Source of the DNA: DASRJW01 sp964567755
GTDB taxonomy: Bacteria; Krumholzibacteriota; Krumholzibacteriia; G020349025
DNA length: 64,000 nucleotides
Assembly: GCA_964567755.1 (NCBI GenBank)
Contig: CAZMNW010000015.1
Location: 62,001 to 126,000 of the forward strand
Direction of reading: 5' to 3'
Position numbers and translations under genes: made by a program. The notes under the pieces were generated by a model that ran no database searches, had not been told where the DNA came from, and was given only the letters and a program-made list of their open reading frames with translations. Below, one piece after another: positions 18,644 to 26,622 of the stretch. How positions within the stretch are numbered: position 1 is the stretch's first letter; every line of letters begins with the position of its first letter.

Positions 18644-21061
18644 TTGGCAGCGCCCGGACCCAGTAGGCCATCGGGGCGATCGCGGCACGCGCGCCGCGTG
18701 GTCGTGCGATTCCTTGGCATCATCCTCGCCGGATTGGCCGTCGCCGGGATCGGTGCGGTGACGGCTCTGCGCCGCAGCATGCCGCGGCTGGATGGTGAGC
18801 TCAGCCTGGCAGATCTCCGAGCGCCGGTGCGCATCGAACGCGACGCTCTCGGTGTGCCGACGCTCACCGTCGCGAACCGGTTGGATGCCAGCTTCGCTCT
18901 GGGTTACCTGCACGCCCAAGACCGCTTCTTCCAAATGGACCTGCTGCGGCGCAGTGCCGCTGGCGAGCTGGCGGCTCTCGTCGGTCGGCCGGCGCTGGCA
19001 CTGGATCGCAGCGTCCGGGTGCATCGGTTCCGCGCTCGGGCGCAGCGGGTCGCCGCATCGATGCCGCGCGCCGAGCACCTGGATGCCTACGCGCGCGGCG
19101 TGAACGCCGGGCTCACAAGCCTCGGCGCGCGCCCGTTCGAATATTGGCTGCTGCGCACGCGACCGAAGCCGTGGCTTCCCGAGGACGTCGTTCTCTGTGT
19201 CTTCGCCATGTACTTGGACCTGCAGTCTTCCGATGGTGACTTCGAGTCCGCGCTCGGCGTCGTGCACGATGTCCTGCCGAGCGCGCTCGCCGCATTCGTC
19301 GCCGCGTCCGGCACGACGTGGGACGCGCCGCTCATCGGCGATGTCTGCGAGACGCCGGCCGTTCCGGGACCAGACGTCGTCGACCTGCGGCGCGCCACGC
19401 GCGTGGGCAGCAGGAGTCCGGCGACCGACGCGAACAGAGGCGAGTTTATCGAAGCGCGCGGCAGCAACAATTGGGCAGTGGACGGCGCACACACGGCCGA
19501 CGGCGGTGCGCTCTTGGCCGGCGACATGCATCTGGGACTCGCGGTGCCCAACATCTGGTATCGCGCCTCGATCGTCTGCGCAACGCCGAACGGGACGCGA
19601 AGGGTGACTGGGATCACGCTTCCCGGTACGCCGGCGATCATCGCCGGCAGCAATGGGGACGTGGCGTGGGCGTTCACGAACAGCGAGGTAGATGCGTCCG
19701 ACCTCGTCCTCCTCGAGTTCGAAGATACGGCACGCACGCGAGTGCGTACTCCGGATGGACCGCGCGTGCTCGATCGCCGCGTCGAAGTCATCGCCATCCA
19801 CGGAGCGTCCGACGACACCTTGATCGTGTACGAGTCGATTTGGGGGCCCGTGATCGACGACGACCACCGCGGTCGCGCGCGCGCGCTGCGCTGGGTCGCG
19901 CACGACCTCGAGGCAGTCGATCTCGGGCTCTTGGAGATGGAAGGGGCTGCGAGCGTCGGCGAGGCCGTGGAGATCGCAAACCACACGCGTATTCCGACAC
20001 AAAACTGCGTCATCGTCGATCGTGCTGGCCGCATTGCATGGACGCTCATGGGACCCTTGCCGCGGCGTTTCGGCGCCGCGGGTCGCCTGCCGTGCAGCTG
20101 GGCCGACGGCACGAATGGTTGGGAGGGTATGCGCGATGCGAACGAATATCCACGCGTCGTGGATCCGACGTCAGGCAGGATCTGGACGGCGAACAACCGC
20201 AACGTGGACGGAGAGTGGCTCGCGCGAATCGGCGATGGCGGCTATGCCCTCGGCGCACGCGCACGCCAGATCCGCGATGCGTTGAGCGCGATCGAGAAGG
20301 CCACCCCGACCGGCTTCCTGCAACTGCAGCTCGACGACCGCGCCTTGTTTCTCGAGCCCTGGCAGCAGCTGATGCGCGATGTGCTGGGGCATGCGCCCGG
20401 GGGAAGTGTCGTCGATGAGCTGCGCCGGCATGTCGAGGCTTGGGGCGGGCGAGCCGCCGCCGAGTCCGTCGGCTATCGTGCCGTGCGCGAGTTTCGCCTG
20501 GCGGTGGTGGCAGAGGCATTCGGTCCGCTCCTCGGACCCTGCCGCACGGCGGATGCGCGCATGCAGGATTGGCAGTTACGCCAGCGCGAGGGCGCAGTGT
20601 GGCGCCTGCTGCAGGAGCGACCGATGCATCTCCTCGATGCTCGCTTCGACAGCTGGGACGAGCTGTTGGCGGCAGCGCTGGATACGACGGTGACACGCTT
20701 GCAGCGCTGGGGTCCAAATCTGACGCAGCGCACTTGGGGAGAGCTCAATACCTCGCGCATCCGGCACCCGTTGAGCCGCGCCATTCCGGTCGCCGGTCGT
20801 TGGCTCGACATGCATCGGCGCTCCCTGCCGGGCGACCGGGACATGCCGCGAGTGCAATCGCCCACTGCCGGTGCCTCGCAACGAATGGTCGTTTCGCCTG
20901 GACGCGAGGATCGCGGCTTCTTCCACATGCCCGCCGGCCAGTGCGGCCATCCTCTGTCGCGTTTCTATCGCAACGGCCACACCGACTGGGAAGAGGGGCG
21001 ACCGACGCCATTTCTTCCGGGTCCGGTGCAGCACACGCTGCACCTCGTGCTTCAATCATGA
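18644..21061 (+). CDS. Penicillin acylase family (Ntn) amidohydrolase
   Basis: 805 residues if TTG 18644 is used; GGAGG sits seven bases upstream, whereas GTG 18626 and GTG 18698 lack such a site. An N-terminal membrane segment (FLGIILAGLAVAGIGAVTAL) should export it to the periplasm. Penicillin acylases self-cleave to expose a nucleophile Ser: here EARGSNNWAVDG (Ser about residue 274) is the site, preceded by the alpha-chain motif LGYLHAQDRFFQMDLLRRSA. The beta chain shows AGDMHLGLAVPNIWY, GTPAIIAGSNGDVAWAFTN and late PAGQCGHPLSRFY. Family members hydrolyse amides including beta-lactam side chains and acyl-homoserine lactones; the substrate here is unknown. Confidence 0.88.
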   Translation: MAAPGPSRPSGRSRHARRVVVRFLGIILAGLAVAGIGAVTALRRSMPRLDGELSLADLRAPVRIERDALGVPTLTVANRLDASFALGYLHAQDRFFQMDLLRRSAAGELAALVGRPALALDRSVRVHRFRARAQRVAASMPRAEHLDAYARGVNAGLTSLGARPFEYWLLRTRPKPWLPEDVVLCVFAMYLDLQSSDGDFESALGVVHDVLPSALAAFVAASGTTWDAPLIGDVCETPAVPGPDVVDLRRATRVGSRSPATDANRGEFIEARGSNNWAVDGAHTADGGALLAGDMHLGLAVPNIWYRASIVCATPNGTRRVTGITLPGTPAIIAGSNGDVAWAFTNSEVDASDLVLLEFEDTARTRVRTPDGPRVLDRRVEVIAIHGASDDTLIVYESIWGPVIDDDHRGRARALRWVAHDLEAVDLGLLEMEGAASVGEAVEIANHTRIPTQNCVIVDRAGRIAWTLMGPLPRRFGAAGRLPCSWADGTNGWEGMRDANEYPRVVDPTSGRIWTANNRNVDGEWLARIGDGGYALGARARQIRDALSAIEKATPTGFLQLQLDDRALFLEPWQQLMRDVLGHAPGGSVVDELRRHVEAWGGRAAAESVGYRAVREFRLAVVAEAFGPLLGPCRTADARMQDWQLRQREGAVWRLLQERPMHLLDARFDSWDELLAAALDTTVTRLQRWGPNLTQRTWGELNTSRIRHPLSRAIPVAGRWLDMHRRSLPGDRDMPRVQSPTAGASQRMVVSPGREDRGFFHMPAGQCGHPLSRFYRNGHTDWEEGRPTPFLPGPVQHTLHLVLQS

Positions 21062-21111
21062 GAGGATTCTCGCGGCGAGGCTTCCATTCGAAGAGAAAAA
21101 GGAGGAAACGC

Positions 21112-21579
21112 GTGAGAATGTTGTCAGCGGCATGTTTCGGTGTGTGGATGCTTGGTTCCGGACCGCTCGCGGCGGCCACGGTGGATGAACTGCACTGGAT
21201 GGCCGGCATCTGGAGCGGGACGGCGAACGCGGTCACAAGCGAGGAGCACTGGAGTACCCCGAGCGGCGGTCTCCTCATCGGCATGCATCGCGACGTGTGG
21301 GATGGGCGAGCAGTCGGATTCGAGTTCTTCCGCATCCAGGTGCAGGACGGAGTGATCACGTATTTGACGCAGCCGGGCGGCCAACCAGCCGTTCCATTCA
21401 AGATGAAGGAACTCGGCGCACAGCGAGTCGTGTTCGAGAATCTCGGCCACGATTTTCCACAGCGGATCATCTATTGGCAGACGCAGCCTGGTGAGCTGCG
21501 TGCGCGCGTTGAGGGCACGGTCGACGGCAAGCCCGAGTTCAAGGAATGGGTTTGGACCAAAGTTCCGGCCGCACCTTGA
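21112..21579 (+). CDS. Secreted DUF6265-like protein
   Basis: 155 residues. The GTG at 21112 has GGAGG six bases upstream; the ATG two codons later is the alternative. After a signal peptide (LSAACFGVWMLGSGPLAAA) comes LHWMAGIWSG, then EEHWSTPSGGLLIGMHRDV, GFEFFRIQV, VVFENLGHDFPQRIIYW and EWVWTKV, a lipocalin-like pattern I associate with DUF6265. These are small periplasmic proteins with no established function. It lies 50 bases after the acylase gene and is probably in its transcript. Confidence 0.75.
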   Translation: MRMLSAACFGVWMLGSGPLAAATVDELHWMAGIWSGTANAVTSEEHWSTPSGGLLIGMHRDVWDGRAVGFEFFRIQVQDGVITYLTQPGGQPAVPFKMKELGAQRVVFENLGHDFPQRIIYWQTQPGELRARVEGTVDGKPEFKEWVWTKVPAAP

Positions 21580-21582
21580 CGA

Positions 21583-21807
21583 TCAGTACTGACGCACGAA
21601 CTCCTCGATGGTCAGTCCAACGTCACGCGCAATTCGACGGAGCAACGTGGGGGCGATGTCCCGCCCAACATGAAATGGTACCGTCGTCGCGCGACCATCC
21701 GGATGCCTGTATTGCTTGTGGGACCCGCGTTGGCGCACTTCCTTGAACCCCAGCTGAGTGAGGATCGCAATGACCTCGCGGGGTTTTAGAACTGGGACGG
21801 AGCCCAC
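21583..21807 (-). CDS. hicA: HicA family toxin (mRNA interferase)
   Basis: 74 residues from GTG 21807, two bases after the hicB stop, with AGGTGG upstream. HicA folds as a double-stranded-RNA-binding domain and cleaves mRNA; LKPREVIAILTQLGF, then RQRGSHKQYRHPDGR with the catalytic His, and VPFHVGRDIAP, followed by LLRRIARDVGLTIEEF, match the family closely. The antitoxin HicB is encoded just upstream, the reverse of the hicAB order in E. coli. Confidence 0.92.
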   Translation of the reverse strand: MGSVPVLKPREVIAILTQLGFKEVRQRGSHKQYRHPDGRATTVPFHVGRDIAPTLLRRIARDVGLTIEEFVRQY

Positions 21808-21809
21808 AA

Positions 21810-22019
21810 TCAGGCCACCTGAATGGTTTGCACCCCGACAAACTCAGATTCGATCTTCGGATCCCCGTCCTCCAGCAGCATAGTAATCACTTCTCGAAGG
21901 TTGCTTTCGAGCTCGTCGAGGGTTGCGCCTTGGCTATGAGCGCCGGGCCAGCCTGGAACGTAGCCGACGTAAAGATTGGTGTCTGGGTCGCGTTCAACGA
22001 CGATACTGAAGGTGCGCAT
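21810..22019 (-). CDS. hicB: HicB family antitoxin
   Basis: 69 residues from ATG 22019, with GGAGG six bases upstream. The partial RNase-H fold of HicB is seen in FSIVVERDPDTNLYVGYVPG, WPGAHSQGATLDELESNLRE and AITMLLED-type ending (VITMLLEDGDPK). No C-terminal DNA-binding extension is present, so autoregulation through this protein would need another route. It forms a two-gene operon with hicA. Confidence 0.92.
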   Translation of the reverse strand: MRTFSIVVERDPDTNLYVGYVPGWPGAHSQGATLDELESNLREVITMLLEDGDPKIESEFVGVQTIQVA

Positions 22020-22193
22020 CGACGGCCTCCGTCGGACCGAACTCAGGAACTAAGGGTACCCGATCTCCGCCGTCGGCGCCACACGCCCAACAAGATCCTC
22101 GACAGGAGATCGCCGAGTCGCTGCGCTGCCGCGCTGTGCATGCAGCTACGAGGGCGCCTTCACACCTTTTAATGCTGGCCAGGGCAAAAAAGA

Positions 22194-23591
22194 TCAGGGA
22201 GCCGGCGCGCTCCTGGGATTCACCGAAGAGCTGACGGGTCCGTCTCGCAGCGCGAGCTGTCCTTGCCGGCAGACGTCGATGGATGCGCCAAGGATGCGCG
22301 CGGCCTCTTGCGGCGCATGGAACCCGCCCGAATTTTCGGCCTCGACGTAATCGAGCAGGAACTGACCGTGCCTTTGCAAGGCGCGCGCCGCGGCGAGATC
22401 GGCGTCGGATTTGCCCGCGGCACGCGCGGCCGCGAGATCCTGGATGAGAGCAACGAGTGCATCCATGGCGCGGTTGCGCAGCTCGAAATGACGACCCTGG
22501 ATGATCTCGACGCGCGCGGCGAGCTCTGTGTCCGGCCAGTGATGACAAGTCTGGCAGGCGCGGTTGATATTGAGCATCGGGCTCTGCACGTGGTGGTCGC
22601 TGATCTTGAGGGCACCGACGCGCGCGTACGGCATGTGACAATCGGCACAGGTGACGCCCGAGCGTGCGTGAATCCCCTGGCTCCACATTTCGAACTCCGG
22701 ATGCTGCGCCTTCAGGACCTCGGCTCCCGTCGCGGCGTGAACCCAGTCCTTGTGGCCCGATTCGTCGTAATAGGCCAGGATGCTGTCCACGACCAAGCCC
22801 TTGGCCCAAGGGTAGACGAGACGCTTCTCCGGTCCTTTGAAGTAGTACTCCACGTGGCACTGGCCGCAGACGAAAGCGCGCATCTCCTGGCGCGTGGCCA
22901 TGCGGTTGACGTCGTAATCCTGGATACCCTCGGAAGCCTTGAGTGCGCGGATGCCTTCGAGAAACCCCGGACGCGTGACTCGAAGTTGCATGGTTTCGGG
23001 ATCGTGACAGTCGATGCACGCCACGGGGTGCTCGACCAGTTTGCGTGCTTCTGCGTAGGGCATGGCGTTCATCATTTCGAAGCCGCGGATGATGTCGCCG
23101 TTGCCCAACTTCTTGTACGGCACGTACACGGACGCATGGCAGTGCATGCATGTGCCCGGCTGTTTGGCGGCGATCTGGCGCTCGGTGTAGGTCTGATCGT
23201 CGAGCATGTAGGCATGGCCGCGTTCCTCGCGGAAGTCGCGCGCGAAGGCGTAGCCGGCCCAGATCGTCTTGAGACGCGGATCTTCCTCGATCTTGGATTG
23301 CGCCACCACGGAACGGGGATCGACCGTGGTCGGCGTGCGCTGCACCGCTTCGCTGCCACCGAAGCGAGTGCGCGTCTGATCGACCGTACGCACATAGCCG
23401 TCGTACTGCATGGGAAAGTTCTTGCCCCACACCGCGGGGTCACTGGTCTCGTCGTCGAGCTCGACGACGCGATAGAACGGGTTGCGGCCTTCTTGCTTGC
23501 GCTCGACGATGTTGACGAGCAACATCACCACCGCGGCGGTGACGAGCATGCTGGCGCCCGCGGTGACGAGAATGACTCCTGGGCGGGTCAT
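22194..23591 (-). CDS. nrfA: Ammonia-forming cytochrome c nitrite reductase, catalytic subunit NrfA
   Basis: 465-residue pentaheme enzyme reducing nitrite to ammonium in the periplasm. ATG 23591 overlaps the nrfH stop by four bases (ATGA). An N-terminal membrane anchor or uncleaved signal precedes five CXXCH motifs: CMHCH (148-152), CIDCH, CGQCH, CADCH and CQTCH. The catalytic Tyr and His regions are present: CGQCHVEYYF and HPEFEMWSQGIHARSGVTCADCH. The first haem site, normally CXXCK with Lys as proximal ligand in E. coli-type NrfA, here reads CXXCH, the histidine-ligated variant known in some lineages. Electrons should come from the membrane quinol dehydrogenase NrfH. Confidence 0.95.
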   Translation of the reverse strand: MTRPGVILVTAGASMLVTAAVVMLLVNIVERKQEGRNPFYRVVELDDETSDPAVWGKNFPMQYDGYVRTVDQTRTRFGGSEAVQRTPTTVDPRSVVAQSKIEEDPRLKTIWAGYAFARDFREERGHAYMLDDQTYTERQIAAKQPGTCMHCHASVYVPYKKLGNGDIIRGFEMMNAMPYAEARKLVEHPVACIDCHDPETMQLRVTRPGFLEGIRALKASEGIQDYDVNRMATRQEMRAFVCGQCHVEYYFKGPEKRLVYPWAKGLVVDSILAYYDESGHKDWVHAATGAEVLKAQHPEFEMWSQGIHARSGVTCADCHMPYARVGALKISDHHVQSPMLNINRACQTCHHWPDTELAARVEIIQGRHFELRNRAMDALVALIQDLAAARAAGKSDADLAAARALQRHGQFLLDYVEAENSGGFHAPQEAARILGASIDVCRQGQLALRDGPVSSSVNPRSAPAP

Positions 23592-24028
23592 CGCAAGTGC
23601 CCCACGGAAGCATGACAGCGGACGCAAGACAACATGCCAGCTCCTTCGATCGCGTGTGTGATGGGTTCATGGCATCGCCGGCAAGCGTGCTCGGTGATTT
23701 CGAGGTTGTGGGGTTTGATGTGCAGCACGTCCTCGAACCGGCCGGAGGTGAAGGCGAAGGAGTGGTGGAAGCCGTTCGAGGCCTTGGTGGCGTACTTGGG
23801 GACCAACGCGTGCGGTGTGTGGCAGTCGTTGCAGACGGCCACGGCGCGGTGCGGCGACTTGAGCCAGGCGTCGTAGTATTCCTGCATGACGTGGCAGTTG
23901 GCGCAGGCGGCCGGATCGTTGGTCATGTAGGAGCCACCCTTGGCGTAGACGAAGGTGTAGATTCCGACGCCGGTGGCAAGACCGACGGCGATGCCCAGCA
24001 GGGCGCCTTCTGTGCCACGGAACCGCAT
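23588..24028 (-). CDS. nrfH: Cytochrome c nitrite reductase small subunit NrfH
   Basis: 146-residue tetraheme quinol dehydrogenase of the NapC/NirT family, passing electrons from menaquinol to NrfA. It has one N-terminal transmembrane helix (ALLGIAVGLATGVGIYTFVY) and four CXXCH motifs (CANCH, CNDCH, CRRCH, CVRCH). The motif NDPAACANCHVMQEYYDAWL and SPHRAVAVCNDCHTPH match the family. ATG 24028 lies only 53 bases from the divergent leader ORF upstream of the pirin gene, so promoters for both directions must be tightly packed. Confidence 0.95.
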   Translation of the reverse strand: MRFRGTEGALLGIAVGLATGVGIYTFVYAKGGSYMTNDPAACANCHVMQEYYDAWLKSPHRAVAVCNDCHTPHALVPKYATKASNGFHHSFAFTSGRFEDVLHIKPHNLEITEHACRRCHEPITHAIEGAGMLSCVRCHASVGHLR

Positions 24029-24081
24029 GCGAGTGGTTTATCATGTGGGAGTTCCACGGATCAACCGCACAGGTGGTCCAA

Positions 24082-24126
24082 ATGAAAAAACTCATCGACG
24101 TCCGATGGAATTCGGAGATCCAATGA
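24082..24126 (+). CDS. 14-codon leader ORF upstream of the pirin gene
   Basis: ATG 24082 preceded by AGGTGG opens a 14-codon frame, MKKLIDVRWNSEIQ, whose TGA stop overlaps the ATG of the pirin gene as ATGA. The first 24-25 bases are a near copy (a few mismatches) of the first codons of the pirin gene 41 bases downstream, which begins MKKLLDIQR. Whether this arose by duplication, or is an upstream start region that lost frame, is not decidable here. Translation of the leader could couple to pirin. Too short for conservation by eye. Confidence 0.4.
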   Translation: MKKLIDVRWNSEIQ

Positions 24127-24992
24127 AGAAACTCCTCGACATCCAAAGGAACCACGCCAGTCACTGGGTCGGCGATGGGTTTCCGGTGCGCACGATGTTC
24201 TCGTACCACGACCCAAGCGACCGGATCAGTCCGTTCCTCTTGCTCGACTACGGCGGTCCTGCCCATTTCGAACCGTCGCCTCGCCCCCGAGGCGTCGGCC
24301 GGCATCCGCACCGCGGCTTCGAAACGGTGACCATCGTCTACGACGGCGAGGTCGAGCACGGAGACTCCGCCGGTAACAAAGGCAAGATCGGCCCCGGGGA
24401 CGTGCAGTGGATGACCGCCGCGTCCGGGATCATCCACGAAGAGTTTCACAGCCACGCCTTCAGCGAACGTGGCGGCCGCTTCGAAATGGTGCAGCTCTGG
24501 GTCAATTTGCCGGCGCAGCACAAAATGTCACCGCCGCGCTACCAGGAGATCCTCGACCGCCAGATTCCCGCCGTCGCGCTTGCCGACGGCGCAGGCAACG
24601 TGCGCGTCATCGCCGGCAAGCTCGGCGACACCCAGGGTCCGGCGAAGACGTTCACCACGCTCTCGGTCTGGGATGTGCAGCTCGCCGCGGGTCACCGTGT
24701 CGAGCTTCCCGCGCCGGAGGGACACAACGCCATGTTGGTGGTCCTGAGTGGCGCGGTCGCGATCTCCGGCTCGGAAGCCACTGACGCGAGCCTCGTGCTC
24801 TTCGACCGCGCCGGCCAAGGCATCGCCATCGACTGCCGCAAGGACACCAAGGCGCTGCTGCTCACGGGAGAACCGATCGAAGAACCGGTGGTTGGCCAAG
24901 GGCCTTTCGTGATGAACACAGAAGAAGAGATCGGCCAAGCGATCCGCGACTACGAAAGCGGCCGGATGGGACGCATTCGGGCTACGACTTGA
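24123..24992 (+). CDS. Pirin family protein (cupin, possible quercetinase)
   Basis: 289 residues. ATG 24123 (MKKLLDIQRNH) has GGAG nearby and matches usual pirin length. The N-terminal cupin shows the metal site HPHRGFETVTIVYDGEVEHGDS, with HPH and a downstream Glu/His, GPGDVQWMTAASGIIHEE (second His motif), WVNLPAQHKMSPPRYQEI and the C-terminal cupin from about residue 180. Bacterial pirins have been linked to quercetin 2,3-dioxygenase activity, redox sensing and pyruvate-dehydrogenase regulation. It is divergent from nrfHA across only 53 bases, and translation may depend on the leader ORF. Confidence 0.92.
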   Translation: MKKLLDIQRNHASHWVGDGFPVRTMFSYHDPSDRISPFLLLDYGGPAHFEPSPRPRGVGRHPHRGFETVTIVYDGEVEHGDSAGNKGKIGPGDVQWMTAASGIIHEEFHSHAFSERGGRFEMVQLWVNLPAQHKMSPPRYQEILDRQIPAVALADGAGNVRVIAGKLGDTQGPAKTFTTLSVWDVQLAAGHRVELPAPEGHNAMLVVLSGAVAISGSEATDASLVLFDRAGQGIAIDCRKDTKALLLTGEPIEEPVVGQGPFVMNTEEEIGQAIRDYESGRMGRIRATT

Positions 24993-25041
24993 TTCGATCG
25001 ATCATGACCCCCCCCAGCTTCTAGTAGATGGGGCTGGCCGG

Positions 25042-25750
25042 TCAGGACTTCGATTCCACCTGGACCAATGCCTGCCGTGCCTCCTCGACCATCGGGCGCA
25101 GCTCCGGGTCGGGATTCGTGAAAATATCCTCGAAGATCTTCCAGTGGCGGCGGGCGTCCTCGAGGCGGCCCATGCGCGCGTAGAGCAGAACGAGCCGGTG
25201 GTGCGCGAAGGAGGAGAATAGCCCGCGTACGCAGAATTCTGGTCCCATCCAACGCACGGAGAATCCGGTTGGTTGCAAGACCAACTCGTACGCTGCAGCT
25301 GCAGCCTCCCAGCTCCCCATCTGCTCATACGCTTCGGCGACGAGCCACCGGATTGGAAGTCTTCCTGTGAGAGTCGGCTGCTGGCCGCGCGCCGTCGACG
25401 GCTCGAGGAAGTTGGATCACCTCCTCCCATTGATTGGCTCTCGCCATGATCCAGGCCTCGAGCAGCGAAGCTTCCACCGCGTAGCATTGATGGTCCGGCT
25501 TCGCCCGAATGGTTTGGAGGTCGCGCCTGGCCGCTTGGGTGTCGCCGCGAACGGCGGAACCGATTCCGTGCCCAATCAAGCCGGCGGTTGTCTGATCCAC
25601 GCAGATCTCTGGATCGGGACCTTCCAGGATCCCACCACTGACGGTCGAGAGGTGCAGCCGTGCGAAGCATGCGATGCGTGCCAACTCCGGGTTGGGTGCT
25701 TTTGGAAGCAGCCTTTCCAGAGCACGGGCCGCTCTTGCTTCATCGTTGCG
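25042..25750 (-). pseudogene. TPR-type protein remnant (frameshifted, 5' truncated)
   Basis: Two overlapping-frame fragments make one protein. The downstream frame reads LPIRWLVAEAYEQMGSWEAA and HHRLVLLYARMGRLEDARRH, ending near EEARQALVQVE; the upstream frame carries ARALERLLPKAPNPELARIA and ASLLEAWIMARANQWEEVIQ. The switch of frame lies around 25375-25410, where the upstream frame would continue into non-homologous PAADSHRKTSNP. The C-terminal end resembles the last TPR units of the kinase-TPR proteins common in related genomes. No start codon or N-terminal domain is present; the fragment ends near the start of the secreted protein at 25757. A sequencing error is the alternative to true decay. 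Confidence 0.55.
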
Positions 25751-25756
25751 TGCCTC

Positions 25757-26497
25757 ATGATGGCATGCGGACTCTCGGGATTCGCGCTTTCGTCGCCGGC
25801 ACACGCCGCGGCGGAAAAGCTCCCGACGGTTCTCCCCGTTGGTGCGAATCCTTTTGGAGCCTCGTACGCCGAGTGGAGCGCCCGGTGGTGGCAGTGGGCG
25901 CTATCGCTCCCGGCAGATGCCCATCCGCTTCTCGATTCCGCTGGCTGCGATGCCGGGCAGTCCGGTCTCGCGTGGTTTCTGGGCGGGTCGTTCGCCGACG
26001 CCACGGTCGTGCGCGATTGCACCGTGCCCGCGGGCAAGCCGATCTTCTTCCCTGTGTTGAATACCGAGTGCTCGACGATCGAAGGGCCGCCGTTCTTCGG
26101 CGGCAACGAAGCCGAGCTGCGTGACTGCGCGGCGACGATCATGGACACGGCGGTGGGATTGTTCACAACCATCGATGGTGTGGCGGTGCAGAACTTGAGC
26201 AGCTTCCGTGTGCAGTCGCCGTTATACGAATTCTCCGCGCCCGACGGTGGGCTTTTTGGCGGCGCAGTGACCGGCGCGTCGGTCTCGGATGGTGTGTATT
26301 TGATGTTGGCGCCACTGTCCGCTGGCGCGCACACGATCCACTTCGGTGGGACGCAAACCTTCGGGACCACCACGTTGACCCTGGACGTGACCTACAATCT
26401 CACGGTGATGCCGGGCGGACGGGGCCGTGGCGGCATCAGTAGCGGGCCCGAGAGCGTCGAAGCCTCCTGGGGTCTGGTGAAAAAACTCTACCGCTGA
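25757..26497 (+). CDS. Secreted protein of unknown function
   Basis: 246 residues from ATG 25757. After a short signal-like stretch (MMACGLSGFALSSPAHAAAE) comes ANPFGASYAEWSARWWQWAL and GGSFADATVVRDCTVPAGKP, motifs of a widespread family of secreted proteins with no known role; Cys pairs (DCTVP, NTECS, RDCAA) suggest disulfides and a Gly-rich beta structure. The signal has no positively charged n-region, and the start abuts the broken TPR gene, so the natural N-terminus may have been altered. A good terminator follows at 26543-26594. Confidence 0.65.
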   Translation: MMACGLSGFALSSPAHAAAEKLPTVLPVGANPFGASYAEWSARWWQWALSLPADAHPLLDSAGCDAGQSGLAWFLGGSFADATVVRDCTVPAGKPIFFPVLNTECSTIEGPPFFGGNEAELRDCAATIMDTAVGLFTTIDGVAVQNLSSFRVQSPLYEFSAPDGGLFGGAVTGASVSDGVYLMLAPLSAGAHTIHFGGTQTFGTTTLTLDVTYNLTVMPGGRGRGGISSGPESVEASWGLVKKLYR

Positions 26498-26542
26498 CGC
26501 CACTGCTTGTCAGGAGATCGTCAGGCGAGAAAAGAATAGGGA

Positions 26543-26594
26543 AGGTCAGGCTCGCATCCAGATTGCCCTTGAATGCGAGTCTGACCTCTTTTTT
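26543..26594 (+). terminator. Rho-independent terminator
   Basis: A near-perfect 15-bp stem (26543-26557 with 26573-26587, one G-T wobble) closed by a 15-base loop is followed by a run of six T (26589-26594). It lies 45 bases after the secreted-protein stop on the plus strand. The complementary strand also ends the minus-strand phzF transcript but lacks a clean T-run there. Confidence 0.85.
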
Positions 26595-26622
26595 GCTATG
26601 ACTTTCACCAGCGATCGAAACG

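Noticed and set aside
22263..23615. 450-codon open frame on the plus strand
   Set aside because: Antisense to nrfA, which has all five haem motifs.
24029..24081. Possible FNR site upstream of nrfH
   Set aside because: Only weak half-sites (TTATC, ATCAA) with wrong spacing; not enough to call a binding site.
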